Source: a virus
Length of the DNA stretch: 23,556 nucleotides
Reading direction: 5' to 3' (one strand)
IMG/VR virus record: IMGVR_UViG_3300032224_000012
Location: 1-23,556 of that record
The notes beneath the pieces are model-generated. The model saw only the letters and a list, made by a program, of their open reading frames with translations, did not search any database and was not told the DNA's origin. Positions 1 to 7,245 of the stretch are shown in pieces. Each line of letters opens with the position of its first letter. The first letter of the stretch is position 1. The position numbers were made by a program, and so were the translations under genes.

Positions 1-1
1 A

Positions 2-856
2 AGCAATCAAGTATCAAGCGTAGCGGTAAGTTCAGACCCTGCCGCCCCATCTGCGGGTAACTTAAAGACATTTGCTAGAACTATTGCGGGTGGATATACA
101 GCACCAGCGTTTTTAAATGCTACGCAAAGCATTGCAATGGTGCAACCAGCGTTTGCTAATAAACGTATTGGTATCTTATTCCCGTTAAACAACGCAAACC
201 CTACTCTTACTGGTTTAAATACTTTCAATGGAACGCCAGTTTTAGTAACAACTACAACAACATCAATGTTTACAAGGGCTAATAGAGTTTTAGTTCAAAG
301 TACAGCAGTCGCTGGCACTGTTGGAAATTATCAGCAAGCGACTGCGTCATTTACCCTTGGTTCTGCTACAACTCCAGCATACGGCGGGTTTTATTATGTT
401 ATTCGTTTTGGTATAGGTGACACTGTTGCATCACCAAGAACATTTGTTGGGCTATCAAGTGCAGTAAATACACCAACAAACGTAGACCCATCTACATTAA
501 CAAACGTGATTGGCGTGGGACAAGGGGCATCAAATACAAATTTGTTTGTTTACTATGGCGGTTCTGCGGCTCAAACAGCGATTGACCTTGGCGCAAATTT
601 TCCAACAGGAACATCAAATACAGATTGGTACGAACTAACTTTATTTTCACCGCCAACATCAGCAAACACAGTGTATTACCAAGTTGTTAGATTGAACACA
701 GGCAACGTGGCATCTGGCACTTTGACAGGTACAGCGGGAACTGCTTTGCCATCAAATACAACTTATTTGGCAATTAGAAATTGGCGAACAAACAACGCTA
801 CTGCATCTGCGGTTACTTTGGCTATTGGCGGTATTTACATGGAAACGGATTACTGA
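2..856 (+). CDS. Partial phage fibre/structural protein (5' end cut by window edge)
   Basis: The reading frame is open from the first bases of the window to a TGA at 854-856, giving 284 visible residues without the true start. The first in-frame ATG, at 137, is internal because coding continues upstream of it with the same composition. The protein is rich in Thr, Ser, Asn, Gly and Ala, has no charged clusters, and alternates short hydrophobic strands with turns, as expected for a beta-rich virion fibre or baseplate-like protein. The C-terminal half, around RFGIGD, NLFVYYGG and WYELTLF, looks like a jelly-roll or lectin-like domain, but I do not recognise a named family. The gene sits at the head of an adsorption module and its stop codon overlaps the next start. 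A receptor-binding or tail-surface role is inferred from composition and context. Confidence 0.7.
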   Translation, partial: SNQVSSVAVSSDPAAPSAGNLKTFARTIAGGYTAPAFLNATQSIAMVQPAFANKRIGILFPLNNANPTLTGLNTFNGTPVLVTTTTTSMFTRANRVLVQSTAVAGTVGNYQQATASFTLGSATTPAYGGFYYVIRFGIGDTVASPRTFVGLSSAVNTPTNVDPSTLTNVIGVGQGASNTNLFVYYGGSAAQTAIDLGANFPTGTSNTDWYELTLFSPPTSANTVYYQVVRLNTGNVASGTLTGTAGTALPSNTTYLAIRNWRTNNATASAVTLAIGGIYMETDY

Positions 857-1017
857 TGTACACAATAATTCTTGACCAAGGAACAGTAACAAGGAATGAA
901 GATGGTAAGGTGGTTGCACCTTGCCAATCAGACCAAGACCCTGATTTTCGTGCTTATATTGATTGGGTAGAGGCAGGAAATCAGCCTACCATTTTGGAAA
1001 CATCAAATGACTCCTGA
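856..1017 (+). CDS. Small hypothetical phage protein, 53 aa
   Basis: ATG at 856 overlaps the TGA of the preceding gene by one base, a translational coupling arrangement; a longer reading from 781 would lie inside the upstream coding region and is unlikely. The 53-residue product is acidic, begins MYTIILDQG and contains no membrane segment or cysteine motif (one Cys only). Its middle, around DPDFRAYIDWVEAGNQP, looks like an amphipathic helix. I do not recognise a function. Its position between a fibre-like gene and other small structural genes suggests a small virion-associated or assembly protein, but this is context only. Confidence 0.6.
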   Translation: MYTIILDQGTVTRNEDGKVVAPCQSDQDPDFRAYIDWVEAGNQPTILETSNDS

Positions 1018-1072
1018 ACTACAAAAGTATTACAAAGACCGTTTTTCCATGATGGAAATAACTGATGAATGA
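1007..1072 (+). pseudogene. Possible remnant or very short ORF, 21 aa (MTPELQKYY...)
   Basis: A frame starting at ATG 1007, which overlaps the previous stop, reads MTPELQKYYKDRFSMM and then stops at 1070-1072 after five more residues. The N-terminal sequence has the look of a small helical phage protein that I recall being several times longer in related phages; that recollection is unverified. If correct, this copy has been truncated by deletion or frameshift. It may equally be a tiny functional peptide or a chance reading frame. The GGAAA at 996-1000 could serve as a weak ribosome binding site. Confidence 0.3.
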
Positions 1073-1181
1073 TTTCTACAACGGCGCGTTCTTTTCTGGC
1101 AGTTTCTTTTCTGCTATTATCAACACCATTGAGCAGATTTTGGTCAAACTTCGGTCATTCACCGAAAGAAGGAGATTTTAA
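1065..1181 (+). CDS. Possible small hydrophobic protein, 38 aa
   Basis: ATG at 1065 overlaps the end of the 21-codon frame, and the TAA at 1179-1181 directly abuts the ATG of the next gene at 1182. The product starts MNDFYNGAFFSGSFFSAII, a Phe-rich hydrophobic start, and ends in a basic tail TERRRF. The last codons also carry the GAAGGAG ribosome binding site of the following gene. The seamless fit between neighbours supports a real gene, but the size and lack of a clear binding site of its own keep confidence low. Function unknown. Confidence 0.4.
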   Translation: MNDFYNGAFFSGSFFSAIINTIEQILVKLRSFTERRRF

Positions 1182-1487
1182 ATGGCGATTAACCTTAAAG
1201 CTATTACTTCGGTAATGGGGTATCAGCAGATCACAAGTCTTAGCTCAGCCACTAAATTAACAGTACCACCCCGCGATTTGAGCGGTTTGGTGGGCACCCC
1301 CCGCATCGCCATTATCACCCCTGAAACGCAAGGTGTTCGTTGGCGTGATGACAACGTGGCTCCAACGGCTTCTGTTGGTATGCCTTTGGCTGCTGGCGTC
1401 ACTTTGCAATATGACGGCGACTTGTCGCAAATTCAGTTTATTGAGCAAACTGCAAGCGCCAAACTAAACATCACCTACTATTCCTAA
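1182..1487 (+). CDS. Hypothetical small virion-associated protein, 101 aa
   Basis: The start at 1182 follows a strong GAAGGAG site about 8 bases upstream. The 101-residue product begins MAINLKAITSVMGYQQITSL and is largely beta-prone, with the conserved-looking core GTPRIAIITPETQGVRWRDDN and a C-terminal strand LNITYYS. It has no Cys, no signal peptide and no membrane segment. Proteins of this shape are common beside tail-fibre genes in short-tailed phages, but I cannot name a Pfam family with confidence. It lies between the fibre-like genes and a coiled-coil protein, so a small structural role is likely. Confidence 0.65.
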   Translation: MAINLKAITSVMGYQQITSLSSATKLTVPPRDLSGLVGTPRIAIITPETQGVRWRDDNVAPTASVGMPLAAGVTLQYDGDLSQIQFIEQTASAKLNITYYS

Positions 1488-1496
1488 GAGGTCAAA

Positions 1497-1985
1497 ATGC
1501 AAGTCTCCAATGACATCCCCGCGTTGAATTACGTTGAATATTTCACCAAGCAATTGCCAGTTGATTTGGCCAACATGGCTGCTTTGCGCGATGAATTGGC
1601 TGTACGCCAAGGCGCCTTGTCTGCGGCCCAAGACGCAATTGCTGACCGCGCCACGGCAGCCGCTGAACTGGCCACTGCTCGCGAACAAGCAGACGCCATG
1701 ATTGCTGCAGCTAAAGAAAAAGATGACAAGTCCAAAGCCAAAGCCGCAGAGCTTAAAGCACGCGAAGAATCTTTGTCTGACCAGGTTAAGACTTTTGAAG
1801 CATCAAGCGCCGCTTGTGAAGCCGCGTTGGTTGCCCGTGAAAAAACATCTGACACCCGCGAAATGCACCAGCAACAGACTCAAGATAGTCTTGATGCTCA
1901 AGAAGCTAAATTATTTGCAGATACCGCTGCCCTTGACGCACGCATCAAAGCATTTCAAGATAAAGTCGCCGCTTTAAAAGCGTAA
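1497..1985 (+). CDS. Coiled-coil phage protein, 162 aa
   Basis: The start at 1497 has a GAGGT site 5-9 bases upstream. From about residue 25 to the end the sequence is almost uninterrupted helix rich in Ala, Glu, Lys, Asp and Gln (for example ELAVRQGALSAAQDAIADR and AAKEKDDKSKAKAAELKAR), with heptad-like spacing. This predicts a long alpha-helical coiled coil, probably an oligomer. Only residues 1-25 look different and could form a small docking segment. The gene lies between small structural genes and the tailspike-anchor gene. It may be a fibre-shaft or chaperone-like partner of the adsorption module. No family is recognised and the function is inferred only from shape and place. Confidence 0.6.
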   Translation: MQVSNDIPALNYVEYFTKQLPVDLANMAALRDELAVRQGALSAAQDAIADRATAAAELATAREQADAMIAAAKEKDDKSKAKAAELKAREESLSDQVKTFEASSAACEAALVAREKTSDTREMHQQQTQDSLDAQEAKLFADTAALDARIKAFQDKVAALKA

Positions 1986-1996
1986 AGGATAAAAAT

Positions 1997-2473
1997 ATGG
2001 CCGTATTCCTCTCACCCGTGGGCGGCGTTGCGGCCCAGTTTTTTACCAATACCGGCGCAGTTTTGACTGGCGGTAAACTGTACACCTATGCGGCGGGAAC
2101 AACCACACCACAAGCTACGTACACTACTAATTCAGGCACAGTTGCTCACACTAACCCAATTATTTTAGATTCTGCTGGACGCGTGCCTGGGGGCGAAATT
2201 TGGATAACAAATTTACGATACAAATTTGCGCTTTATACGTCTGTTGACGTTCTTATTGCAACATATGACAATATTGCAGGCAACGGTGCATTATTTGCCA
2301 CTAATTTTACAGGTGATGGAACAACAACTGCATATTCAATTTCAGGTAGCGTAAGTTCCGTTTATATTAATGGTGTTTATCAGAATAAAAATACTTATTC
2401 TGTTTCGGGTTCAACACTTACGTTTACACAAGCCCCGCCGTATACCTCAATAGTTGAAATGTTATTGACGTAA
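1997..2473 (+). CDS. Tailspike/tail-fibre anchor protein with P22-tailspike-like head-binding domain, 158 aa
   Basis: An AAAGGAT site precedes the ATG. Residues about 8-95 follow the pattern of the head-binding domain of P22-like tailspikes: AAQFFTNTGAVLTGGKLYTY, a TTTPQATYT segment, then a PIILDSAGRV-like turn, followed by RYKFALY and ATYDNIAGN. In that family the domain trimerises and attaches the spike to the tail hub. After residue 95 there is a short domain (TAYSISGSVSSVYINGVYQ and onward) resembling small beta fibre domains. The protein ends at residue 158 with no enzymatic domain. The receptor-interacting parts appear to lie in the next two genes, so this looks like a stand-alone adapter. 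Assignment to the domain is by pattern recognition and fairly secure; the adapter role is inference. Confidence 0.75.
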   Translation: MAVFLSPVGGVAAQFFTNTGAVLTGGKLYTYAAGTTTPQATYTTNSGTVAHTNPIILDSAGRVPGGEIWITNLRYKFALYTSVDVLIATYDNIAGNGALFATNFTGDGTTTAYSISGSVSSVYINGVYQNKNTYSVSGSTLTFTQAPPYTSIVEMLLT

Positions 2474-2475
2474 TT

Positions 2476-3021
2476 ATGTCAAATAGTAAAATATCAGCAC
2501 TTACCTCTGCTACCACGCCACTGGCGGGTACAGAGGTTTTGCCGATTGTGCAAAGCAGCACAACTAAACAGGTATCTGTTGCTAACTTGACCGCTGGACG
2601 CACACAAACATCAAACGGTATTGTGCAAGGTGCTGCGGCAACTGGTTACAACTTCACCGCCAACACCCCCGCAGCGGGTATGACAAGTCAGTTACTGAAC
2701 TGGTATGAGGAAGGTACTTGGACGCCGACACAAGGTGCAGGACTCGTTGTTGTTGGTGCGTTTACTTCATCTGGTAGGTACACTCGTATTGGTCGGCAAG
2801 TAACTATTTCTGCTCGTCTTGCAGGGGCTACGAGTATCGCGTGTACTGCTGGCGGTGTTTTTACATCTGGACTGCCTTATGCTCCCAACGCTGTAGCTGC
2901 TGGTTCTGCAACAAGTAGCAATATTGGTGGAACAATTCTTTATGTAGATGCAACAACTTATTCTGTTAGTGCAATGGCTGCTTCTGGCGCTTTGTATATG
3001 ACCGCAACTTATTCTGTTTAA
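2476..3021 (+). CDS. Tail-fibre-like protein, 181 aa
   Basis: This gene starts two bases after the stop of the anchor gene, so the two are probably co-translated; there is no convincing separate ribosome binding site. The N-terminus, MSNSKISALTSATTPLAGTE followed by VLPIVQSSTTKQVSVANLTAG, is a motif often seen at the base of phage tail fibres and adhesins. Residues about 70-181 hold a beta-rich region with GTWTPTQGAG and SGRYTRIGRQVTISARL, which resembles small C-terminal fibre modules. It has one Cys, no membrane segment and no catalytic motif. The likely role is a trimeric fibre or spike accessory in receptor contact. The exact fold is not identified. Confidence 0.65.
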   Translation: MSNSKISALTSATTPLAGTEVLPIVQSSTTKQVSVANLTAGRTQTSNGIVQGAAATGYNFTANTPAAGMTSQLLNWYEEGTWTPTQGAGLVVVGAFTSSGRYTRIGRQVTISARLAGATSIACTAGGVFTSGLPYAPNAVAAGSATSSNIGGTILYVDATTYSVSAMAASGALYMTATYSV

Positions 3022-3030
3022 GGAAACGAA

Positions 3031-4881
3031 ATGTCTTTGACCAAAACCTCTTTTTCAATGATTACTGGAACGTACACCAACGTCAAAGATTTTGGCGCAA
3101 CTGGTGATGGGTCAACCAACGACACCGTGGCTATTCAAGCGGCTATTGACAGCTTGTCGGCAACTGGCGGCGTGCTTTACTTTCCGTTTGGTACGTACAA
3201 GATTGCTCGAACTGTTGGTACAAACGACCATTGGGGTTTAAAAGTAACGGGCAGCAACATCACTATTATTGGTGACGGAGTTTCTTTTTCTAGGTTTAAT
3301 TCAGACATTAGCACGTATGCACTGGCCTATCCGTTGCTGTTTATTGGCACACCAGACAGCAACGTAGCGGCTGCAACTCAAAACGTCAGAGTGACTGGCG
3401 TTACTTTTGTCGGAAATGATACACGTCATGCCATTTCCGGATCATCTATAAATGATTTCCGTTGTGGTGTTTACATGAAAAACACCAAAAACACAGTTGT
3501 GCAAGATTGTGTTTTTACAGCCATTGACAGCGGGTCAATTTATTACCAAGCGCCTGTTGCGTATGATTATGTAAATTCTGTTTACTACAACACCACAAAA
3601 AACTACAACAGCAGAATTACCAATTGTCAATTTTTGGCAACTGCTCATTCAACCGTTGACCGTGCTTTGATCCATGCAATTGAAGCGGCTGGAATTGATT
3701 ATTTAAGCATTGAAAACAACTATTTTGAATGGTGTGATGATTGTTTCTCGGCAGAAACAACTTACAACATTGCGTCTAACGTAGAAACAAATACCTATAC
3801 GCCAAGCGCAGCGGGTTGGTCTTTAGGTGCGGTTAAGCGTTGCGGTAGAGGCCACAACATTGTTGGCAACACAATGATCAATTCGTCTGAGCATTGTGTT
3901 TATGCAGCTTCAATGGACGTAGTAGTTTCTGGAAACAATTGCCGCATTGAAAGCGCAACAATATGCCAAGGCGACATTAAGATCAAGTCTAAATACACAA
4001 CTGTTAGTGGAAACACAGTTATTGCCAGGATTACTTGCGTCAACATTGGAGAGCCTGCTTTTGATGTAGCTGTTACTGGCAATACATTGACACCAATTTC
4101 TGAAGGTGCTGGTGGGGTTATTGGAATTCAATCAAATGGCTTGTCTTCGTATATTGCTGCTAGGTCTGCGTATTTAACGTACATTCCTATGCAAAACTTT
4201 ACGATTGCTGTTAACACAATTGATTTTCCCACTGCTGCGGCTTCTGATGTTCTCAACGCTACTGCAGTTCGTTTGTACGCAGCAAGCAGTAGCGACGCAA
4301 ACTTTCCAAACGGCACATTGTTAAGCACGACAATTTCCAACAACGTAATCAACAACCACACAATTGGTATTTATTTAATTGGTAGTTTGGCAAACATTAA
4401 ATACGTTAACGTAACTGGAAACACTTTTTACGGTAAAAGTTACGCAGGCTCATTTGGCCCAAGCGCAACAATGAACACATATTCAACAATTGCGGCAAAT
4501 TATTCAGACACTGAAGTAATGTCATCAATTAATTTTACCGGCAACATTGTGACTATCACTAAATACTTGGTTGCGACAAACACAGGCGCAGGAACTTCTG
4601 TTTACGGCCCTAACCAAATTCAAAGTAACGAACTACGTTATGTTCAAAACTATGGTTCGGCAGACATGAGAGCGCCAGCCAATGATTTGACTCAGTTTTG
4701 CAACAACAACGGTCAATATTTTCTTGACCGCACAGGATGGGTTGGGGCAGCATCGTTGAACAATGCTTTAGGTGATCTGACAAACACTGCCAACTCATTT
4801 AGAAAATATCGTATTCAATACAACGGCACAAATGTATTGTTTTACACAAACGACACTGGAACATCAATCACTTTGGGGTAA
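3031..4881 (+). CDS. Tailspike with pectate-lyase-3 type beta-helix, 616 aa
   Basis: An AAGGA site precedes the ATG. Residues about 17-58 carry the hallmark opening of the Pectate_lyase_3/end-rhamnosidase group (NVKDFGATGDGSTNDTVAIQ followed by AAIDSLSATGGVLYFPFGTY). The remainder is a long series of short Asn- and Gly-rich turns alternating with beta strands (repeated forms such as NNYFEW, GNTMINS, GNTVIAR, GNTLTP, GNTFYG), as expected for a right-handed beta-helix that binds or cuts surface polysaccharide. The C-terminus (FRKYRIQYNGTNVLFYTND) may form a trimerisation cap. Such spikes usually carry their own virion-anchoring domain; here the N-terminus before the beta-helix is only about 16 residues. 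Catalytic residues cannot be fixed by eye, so the substrate is unknown. Confidence 0.85.
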   Translation: MSLTKTSFSMITGTYTNVKDFGATGDGSTNDTVAIQAAIDSLSATGGVLYFPFGTYKIARTVGTNDHWGLKVTGSNITIIGDGVSFSRFNSDISTYALAYPLLFIGTPDSNVAAATQNVRVTGVTFVGNDTRHAISGSSINDFRCGVYMKNTKNTVVQDCVFTAIDSGSIYYQAPVAYDYVNSVYYNTTKNYNSRITNCQFLATAHSTVDRALIHAIEAAGIDYLSIENNYFEWCDDCFSAETTYNIASNVETNTYTPSAAGWSLGAVKRCGRGHNIVGNTMINSSEHCVYAASMDVVVSGNNCRIESATICQGDIKIKSKYTTVSGNTVIARITCVNIGEPAFDVAVTGNTLTPISEGAGGVIGIQSNGLSSYIAARSAYLTYIPMQNFTIAVNTIDFPTAAASDVLNATAVRLYAASSSDANFPNGTLLSTTISNNVINNHTIGIYLIGSLANIKYVNVTGNTFYGKSYAGSFGPSATMNTYSTIAANYSDTEVMSSINFTGNIVTITKYLVATNTGAGTSVYGPNQIQSNELRYVQNYGSADMRAPANDLTQFCNNNGQYFLDRTGWVGAASLNNALGDLTNTANSFRKYRIQYNGTNVLFYTNDTGTSITLG

Positions 4882-4884
4882 TCT

Positions 4885-5127
4885 ATGTTTGAAAAACAAA
4901 CCGTTGTTGACCGCATCGAAGTGCTGGCTGACCAGACTGTCGCCGTGCGTTATGTGGTGACTGTCACTGAAAATGGCCAACCTTTTGCAGAACAGATCAA
5001 AGGCAACTACTTTAAACCTGGCGACGATTACAGCGCAGAAGATGCCAAGGTGCAATCTGTTTGTGCTTTGATACATACTGCTGAGGTAATTGAAGCGTAT
5101 AGACTTGCACAACAAATTCAAGCATAA
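4885..5127 (+). CDS. Hypothetical protein, 80 aa
   Basis: The start is three bases after the tailspike stop, with only a weak GGGG as possible ribosome site. The 80-residue product begins MFEKQTVVDRIEVLADQTVA and pairs a small beta segment (residues 1-45) with a C-terminal helix (AEVIEAYRLAQQIQA). It is soluble and slightly acidic, with one Cys. I do not recognise a family. It ends the adsorption module, just before the structured leader of the scaffold gene, and could be a small assembly or virion protein. Confidence 0.6.
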   Translation: MFEKQTVVDRIEVLADQTVAVRYVVTVTENGQPFAEQIKGNYFKPGDDYSAEDAKVQSVCALIHTAEVIEAYRLAQQIQA

Positions 5128-5142
5128 TGCTGAAAACCTGTA

Positions 5143-5174
5143 TCGGCCCAGTAGACCGAGGAATCTTAGGATTC
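5143..5174 (+). promoter_or_regulatory. Structured leader upstream of the scaffold gene
   Basis: The 54-base gap before the scaffold gene contains two possible hairpins: TCGG (5143-5146) with CCGA (5156-5159), and GAATC (5161-5165) with GATTC (5170-5174) closing a four-base loop. The second ends 7 bases before the ATG at 5182, so it would overlap or crowd the GAGA ribosome site. There is no U-run, so a terminator is unlikely. A role in setting scaffold translation, or RNA processing, is an inference. Confidence 0.35.
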
Positions 5175-5181
5175 GAGAAAC

Positions 5182-5958
5182 ATGACTGAAGAAGTCCAAC
5201 AAAACCTAGCGGAAGTTGACTCCGCGCCAGTTCCTGAAGTGACGGCCACTTCTGAGACTGAAGTTCAAACGTCGGAAACGCCAGAAGTAGTATCTAAGAC
5301 CTTCACACAAGAAGAGTTAGACGCTGCCATAGGCAAACGCCTCGCAAGAGAGCAACGTAAGTGGGAAAGAGAACAAGCAAATCGCCAGTCTGAACAACAG
5401 GTGATGAAAGCTGCGCCAACTGCATCCGTTGATCAGTATGAAAGCCCAGAAGCCTATGCGGAAGCATTGGCCTATCAAAAGGCTGAAGAACTGATTGCTA
5501 AACGTGAATCAGCCAAACAGCAATCTGCCGTTCTTGAAAGTTATCACGATCTTGAAGAAGAAGCTCGGACTAAGTACAGCGATTTTGAACAAGTTGCGTA
5601 TAACCCCAAGCTACCAATTACAAACGTGATGGCAGAAACGATCCAGTCTTCGGACATTGGACCTGAGTTAGCATACTACTTAGGTTCTAATCCCAAAGAA
5701 GCAGATCGCATCTCACGCATGACGCCACTTGTACAGGCGAAAGAAATTGGGAAGATTGAGGCTAAATTAGCATCTGATCCACCAGTTAAAAGAACAACGT
5801 CAGCGCCAGCACCTATTTCGCCTGTCACTGCTCGATCTACAGGATCGCCAGCTTATGACACTACGGACCCACGGTCTACCAAGACTATGACGGACTCGCA
5901 GTGGATTGAAGCTGAACGCAAACGACAGATGAAAAAGTGGGAATCGCAGACTCGCTAA
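5182..5958 (+). CDS. Putative capsid scaffolding protein, 258 aa
   Basis: The gene lies directly upstream of the coat protein, the usual scaffold position. The protein is acidic and low-complexity at the N-terminus (Glu, Val, Thr, Ser, Pro, residues 1-38). It is then strongly helical with the frequent scaffold motif FTQEELDAAIGKRLAREQRK around residues 41-60. A central helical segment follows, with a Pro/Ser/Thr linker around 195-225 and a basic C-terminal helix (WIEAERKRQMKKWESQTR). In P22 a basic C-terminal helical segment binds coat protein, which fits this layout. It has no cysteine and no catalytic motif. Scaffold proteins co-assemble with coat into procapsids and exit before DNA packaging. 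Identity rests on composition, length and position. Confidence 0.8.
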   Translation: MTEEVQQNLAEVDSAPVPEVTATSETEVQTSETPEVVSKTFTQEELDAAIGKRLAREQRKWEREQANRQSEQQVMKAAPTASVDQYESPEAYAEALAYQKAEELIAKRESAKQQSAVLESYHDLEEEARTKYSDFEQVAYNPKLPITNVMAETIQSSDIGPELAYYLGSNPKEADRISRMTPLVQAKEIGKIEAKLASDPPVKRTTSAPAPISPVTARSTGSPAYDTTDPRSTKTMTDSQWIEAERKRQMKKWESQTR

Positions 5959-5982
5959 ATCAATTTTTAAAGGACTTTTTCC

Positions 5983-7191
5983 ATGTCTAACAGTATTCTG
6001 ACCATTGACATGATCACTAGAAAAGCTCTCGAAATCCTCGAGAACAACCTAGTGCTCACCCGTAACGTGAACCGCCAGTACGACGATAGCTTTGCTGTCG
6101 AAGGTGCAAAGATCGGTTCAACCCTTCGTATCCGTTTACCTGACCGCGCTTTGGTGACTGACGGTGCAGCCTTGCAAGTGCAAGATGACAACGAGCAGTA
6201 CACCACTTTGTCTGTAGCTAGCCAAAAGCACATTGGTGTCAATTTCACATCTGCTGAATTGACCATGCAATTGGATGACTTTGCAGAACGTGTGTTAAAG
6301 CCTCGTATCAGCCAGTTGGCCTCCAGCATTGATGCTGACGTTGCTAACTGCTTCAAGACTATTGGCAACTCGGTCGGCACGCCTGGCACCACCCCAGCCA
6401 CTTCTTTGGTTCTGTTGCAAGCTCAACAAAAACTGAACGAAAACGCTGCTGTGATGAGCCCACGCTACGCTACCGTCAACCCAGCTGCTAACGCTGGTTT
6501 GGTCGAAGGCATGAAAGGCTTGTTCAATCCCACCGACACCATCAGCAAGCAGTTCAAGAACGGCATGATGGGCACCGGCGTGTTGGGCTTTGACGAAATC
6601 AACATGTCTCAGTCGATCAAGCAGTTCACCACTGGTTCGCGCGATGCTTCCGCTTCCACAACCACCAGCGCTGCTGTGACCGCTGAAGGTTCGTCTACCC
6701 TGACCTTGGCTCAAGGTTCGGTGACTACAACCATCAAAGCTGGTGACGTTTTCACAATCGCAAGCTGCTTCTCTGTGAACCCACAAACCCGTGAAACCAC
6801 TGGTTCGTTGTTCCAGTTCGTGGCCTTGGTTGATGCTACTGCTGTGTCCGGCACTTGGACTGTAACTGTTGCTCCTATGTATTCCGCTGCTCACGCATTG
6901 GCTACTATGGACACATTGCCAGCAACCAGCAAAGCTGTGACCTTCTTGGGCACTGCTTCTACTGCTTACCCACAAAACTTGGTTTACCACAAGGATGCAA
7001 TCACATTTGCTACTGCTGACTTGTTGTTGCCACAAGGTGTTGACATGGCTGCCCGTGCCGTTCATAACGGTATCAGCTTGCGCGTTGTTCGTCAGTACGA
7101 TATTAACAATGACCGTATGCCTTGCCGTATTGACGTACTGTATGGCTACAGCGCAATCCGTCCACAAATGGCTTGCCGCCTTTGGGGCTAA
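5983..7191 (+). CDS. Major capsid (coat) protein, P22 gp5-like, 402 aa
   Basis: AAAGGA precedes the ATG. The sequence opens MSNSILTIDMITRKALEILE and continues NNLVLTRNVNRQYDDSFA, then GAKIGSTLRIRLPDRALV, the pattern of the P22 coat protein family (HK97 fold). Its length of 402 is close to the 430 of P22 coat. A Thr/Ser-rich segment about residues 212-315 (TTSAAVTAEGSSTLTLAQGS) sits where P22 coat carries its inserted I-domain and strongly resembles small beta domains. The C-terminus has CRIDVLYGYSAIRPQMACRL, also typical. The coding sequence uses more C-ending codons than the fibre genes, consistent with high expression. A hairpin follows the stop codon at once. Confidence 0.92.
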   Translation: MSNSILTIDMITRKALEILENNLVLTRNVNRQYDDSFAVEGAKIGSTLRIRLPDRALVTDGAALQVQDDNEQYTTLSVASQKHIGVNFTSAELTMQLDDFAERVLKPRISQLASSIDADVANCFKTIGNSVGTPGTTPATSLVLLQAQQKLNENAAVMSPRYATVNPAANAGLVEGMKGLFNPTDTISKQFKNGMMGTGVLGFDEINMSQSIKQFTTGSRDASASTTTSAAVTAEGSSTLTLAQGSVTTTIKAGDVFTIASCFSVNPQTRETTGSLFQFVALVDATAVSGTWTVTVAPMYSAAHALATMDTLPATSKAVTFLGTASTAYPQNLVYHKDAITFATADLLLPQGVDMAARAVHNGISLRVVRQYDINNDRMPCRIDVLYGYSAIRPQMACRLWG

Positions 7192-7194
7192 ATT

Positions 7195-7215
7195 GAATGC
7201 CCTTTCGGGGGCTTC
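7195..7215 (+). terminator. Hairpin after the coat gene
   Basis: GAA-T-GCCC (7195-7202) pairs with GGGC-TTC (7209-7215), leaving a one-base bulge and a six-base loop. No U-run follows, so it is more likely a partial terminator, pause site or mRNA 3'-end protector than a strong terminator. Confidence 0.45.
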
Positions 7216-7245
7216 ATTGCGTAACATTTTTAAAGGAAAAATATC

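Noticed and set aside
781-855. Longer version of the 53-aa protein starting at 781
   Set aside because: It would overlap 76 bases of the upstream fibre gene and has no ribosome site; the one-base TGATG overlap at 856 is a better start.
6295-7227. 310-codon open frame on the minus strand opposite the coat gene
   Set aside because: It lies entirely antisense to a well-recognised P22-like coat gene; its translation is rich in His, Ser and Cys with no recognisable domain, as expected for a shadow frame.
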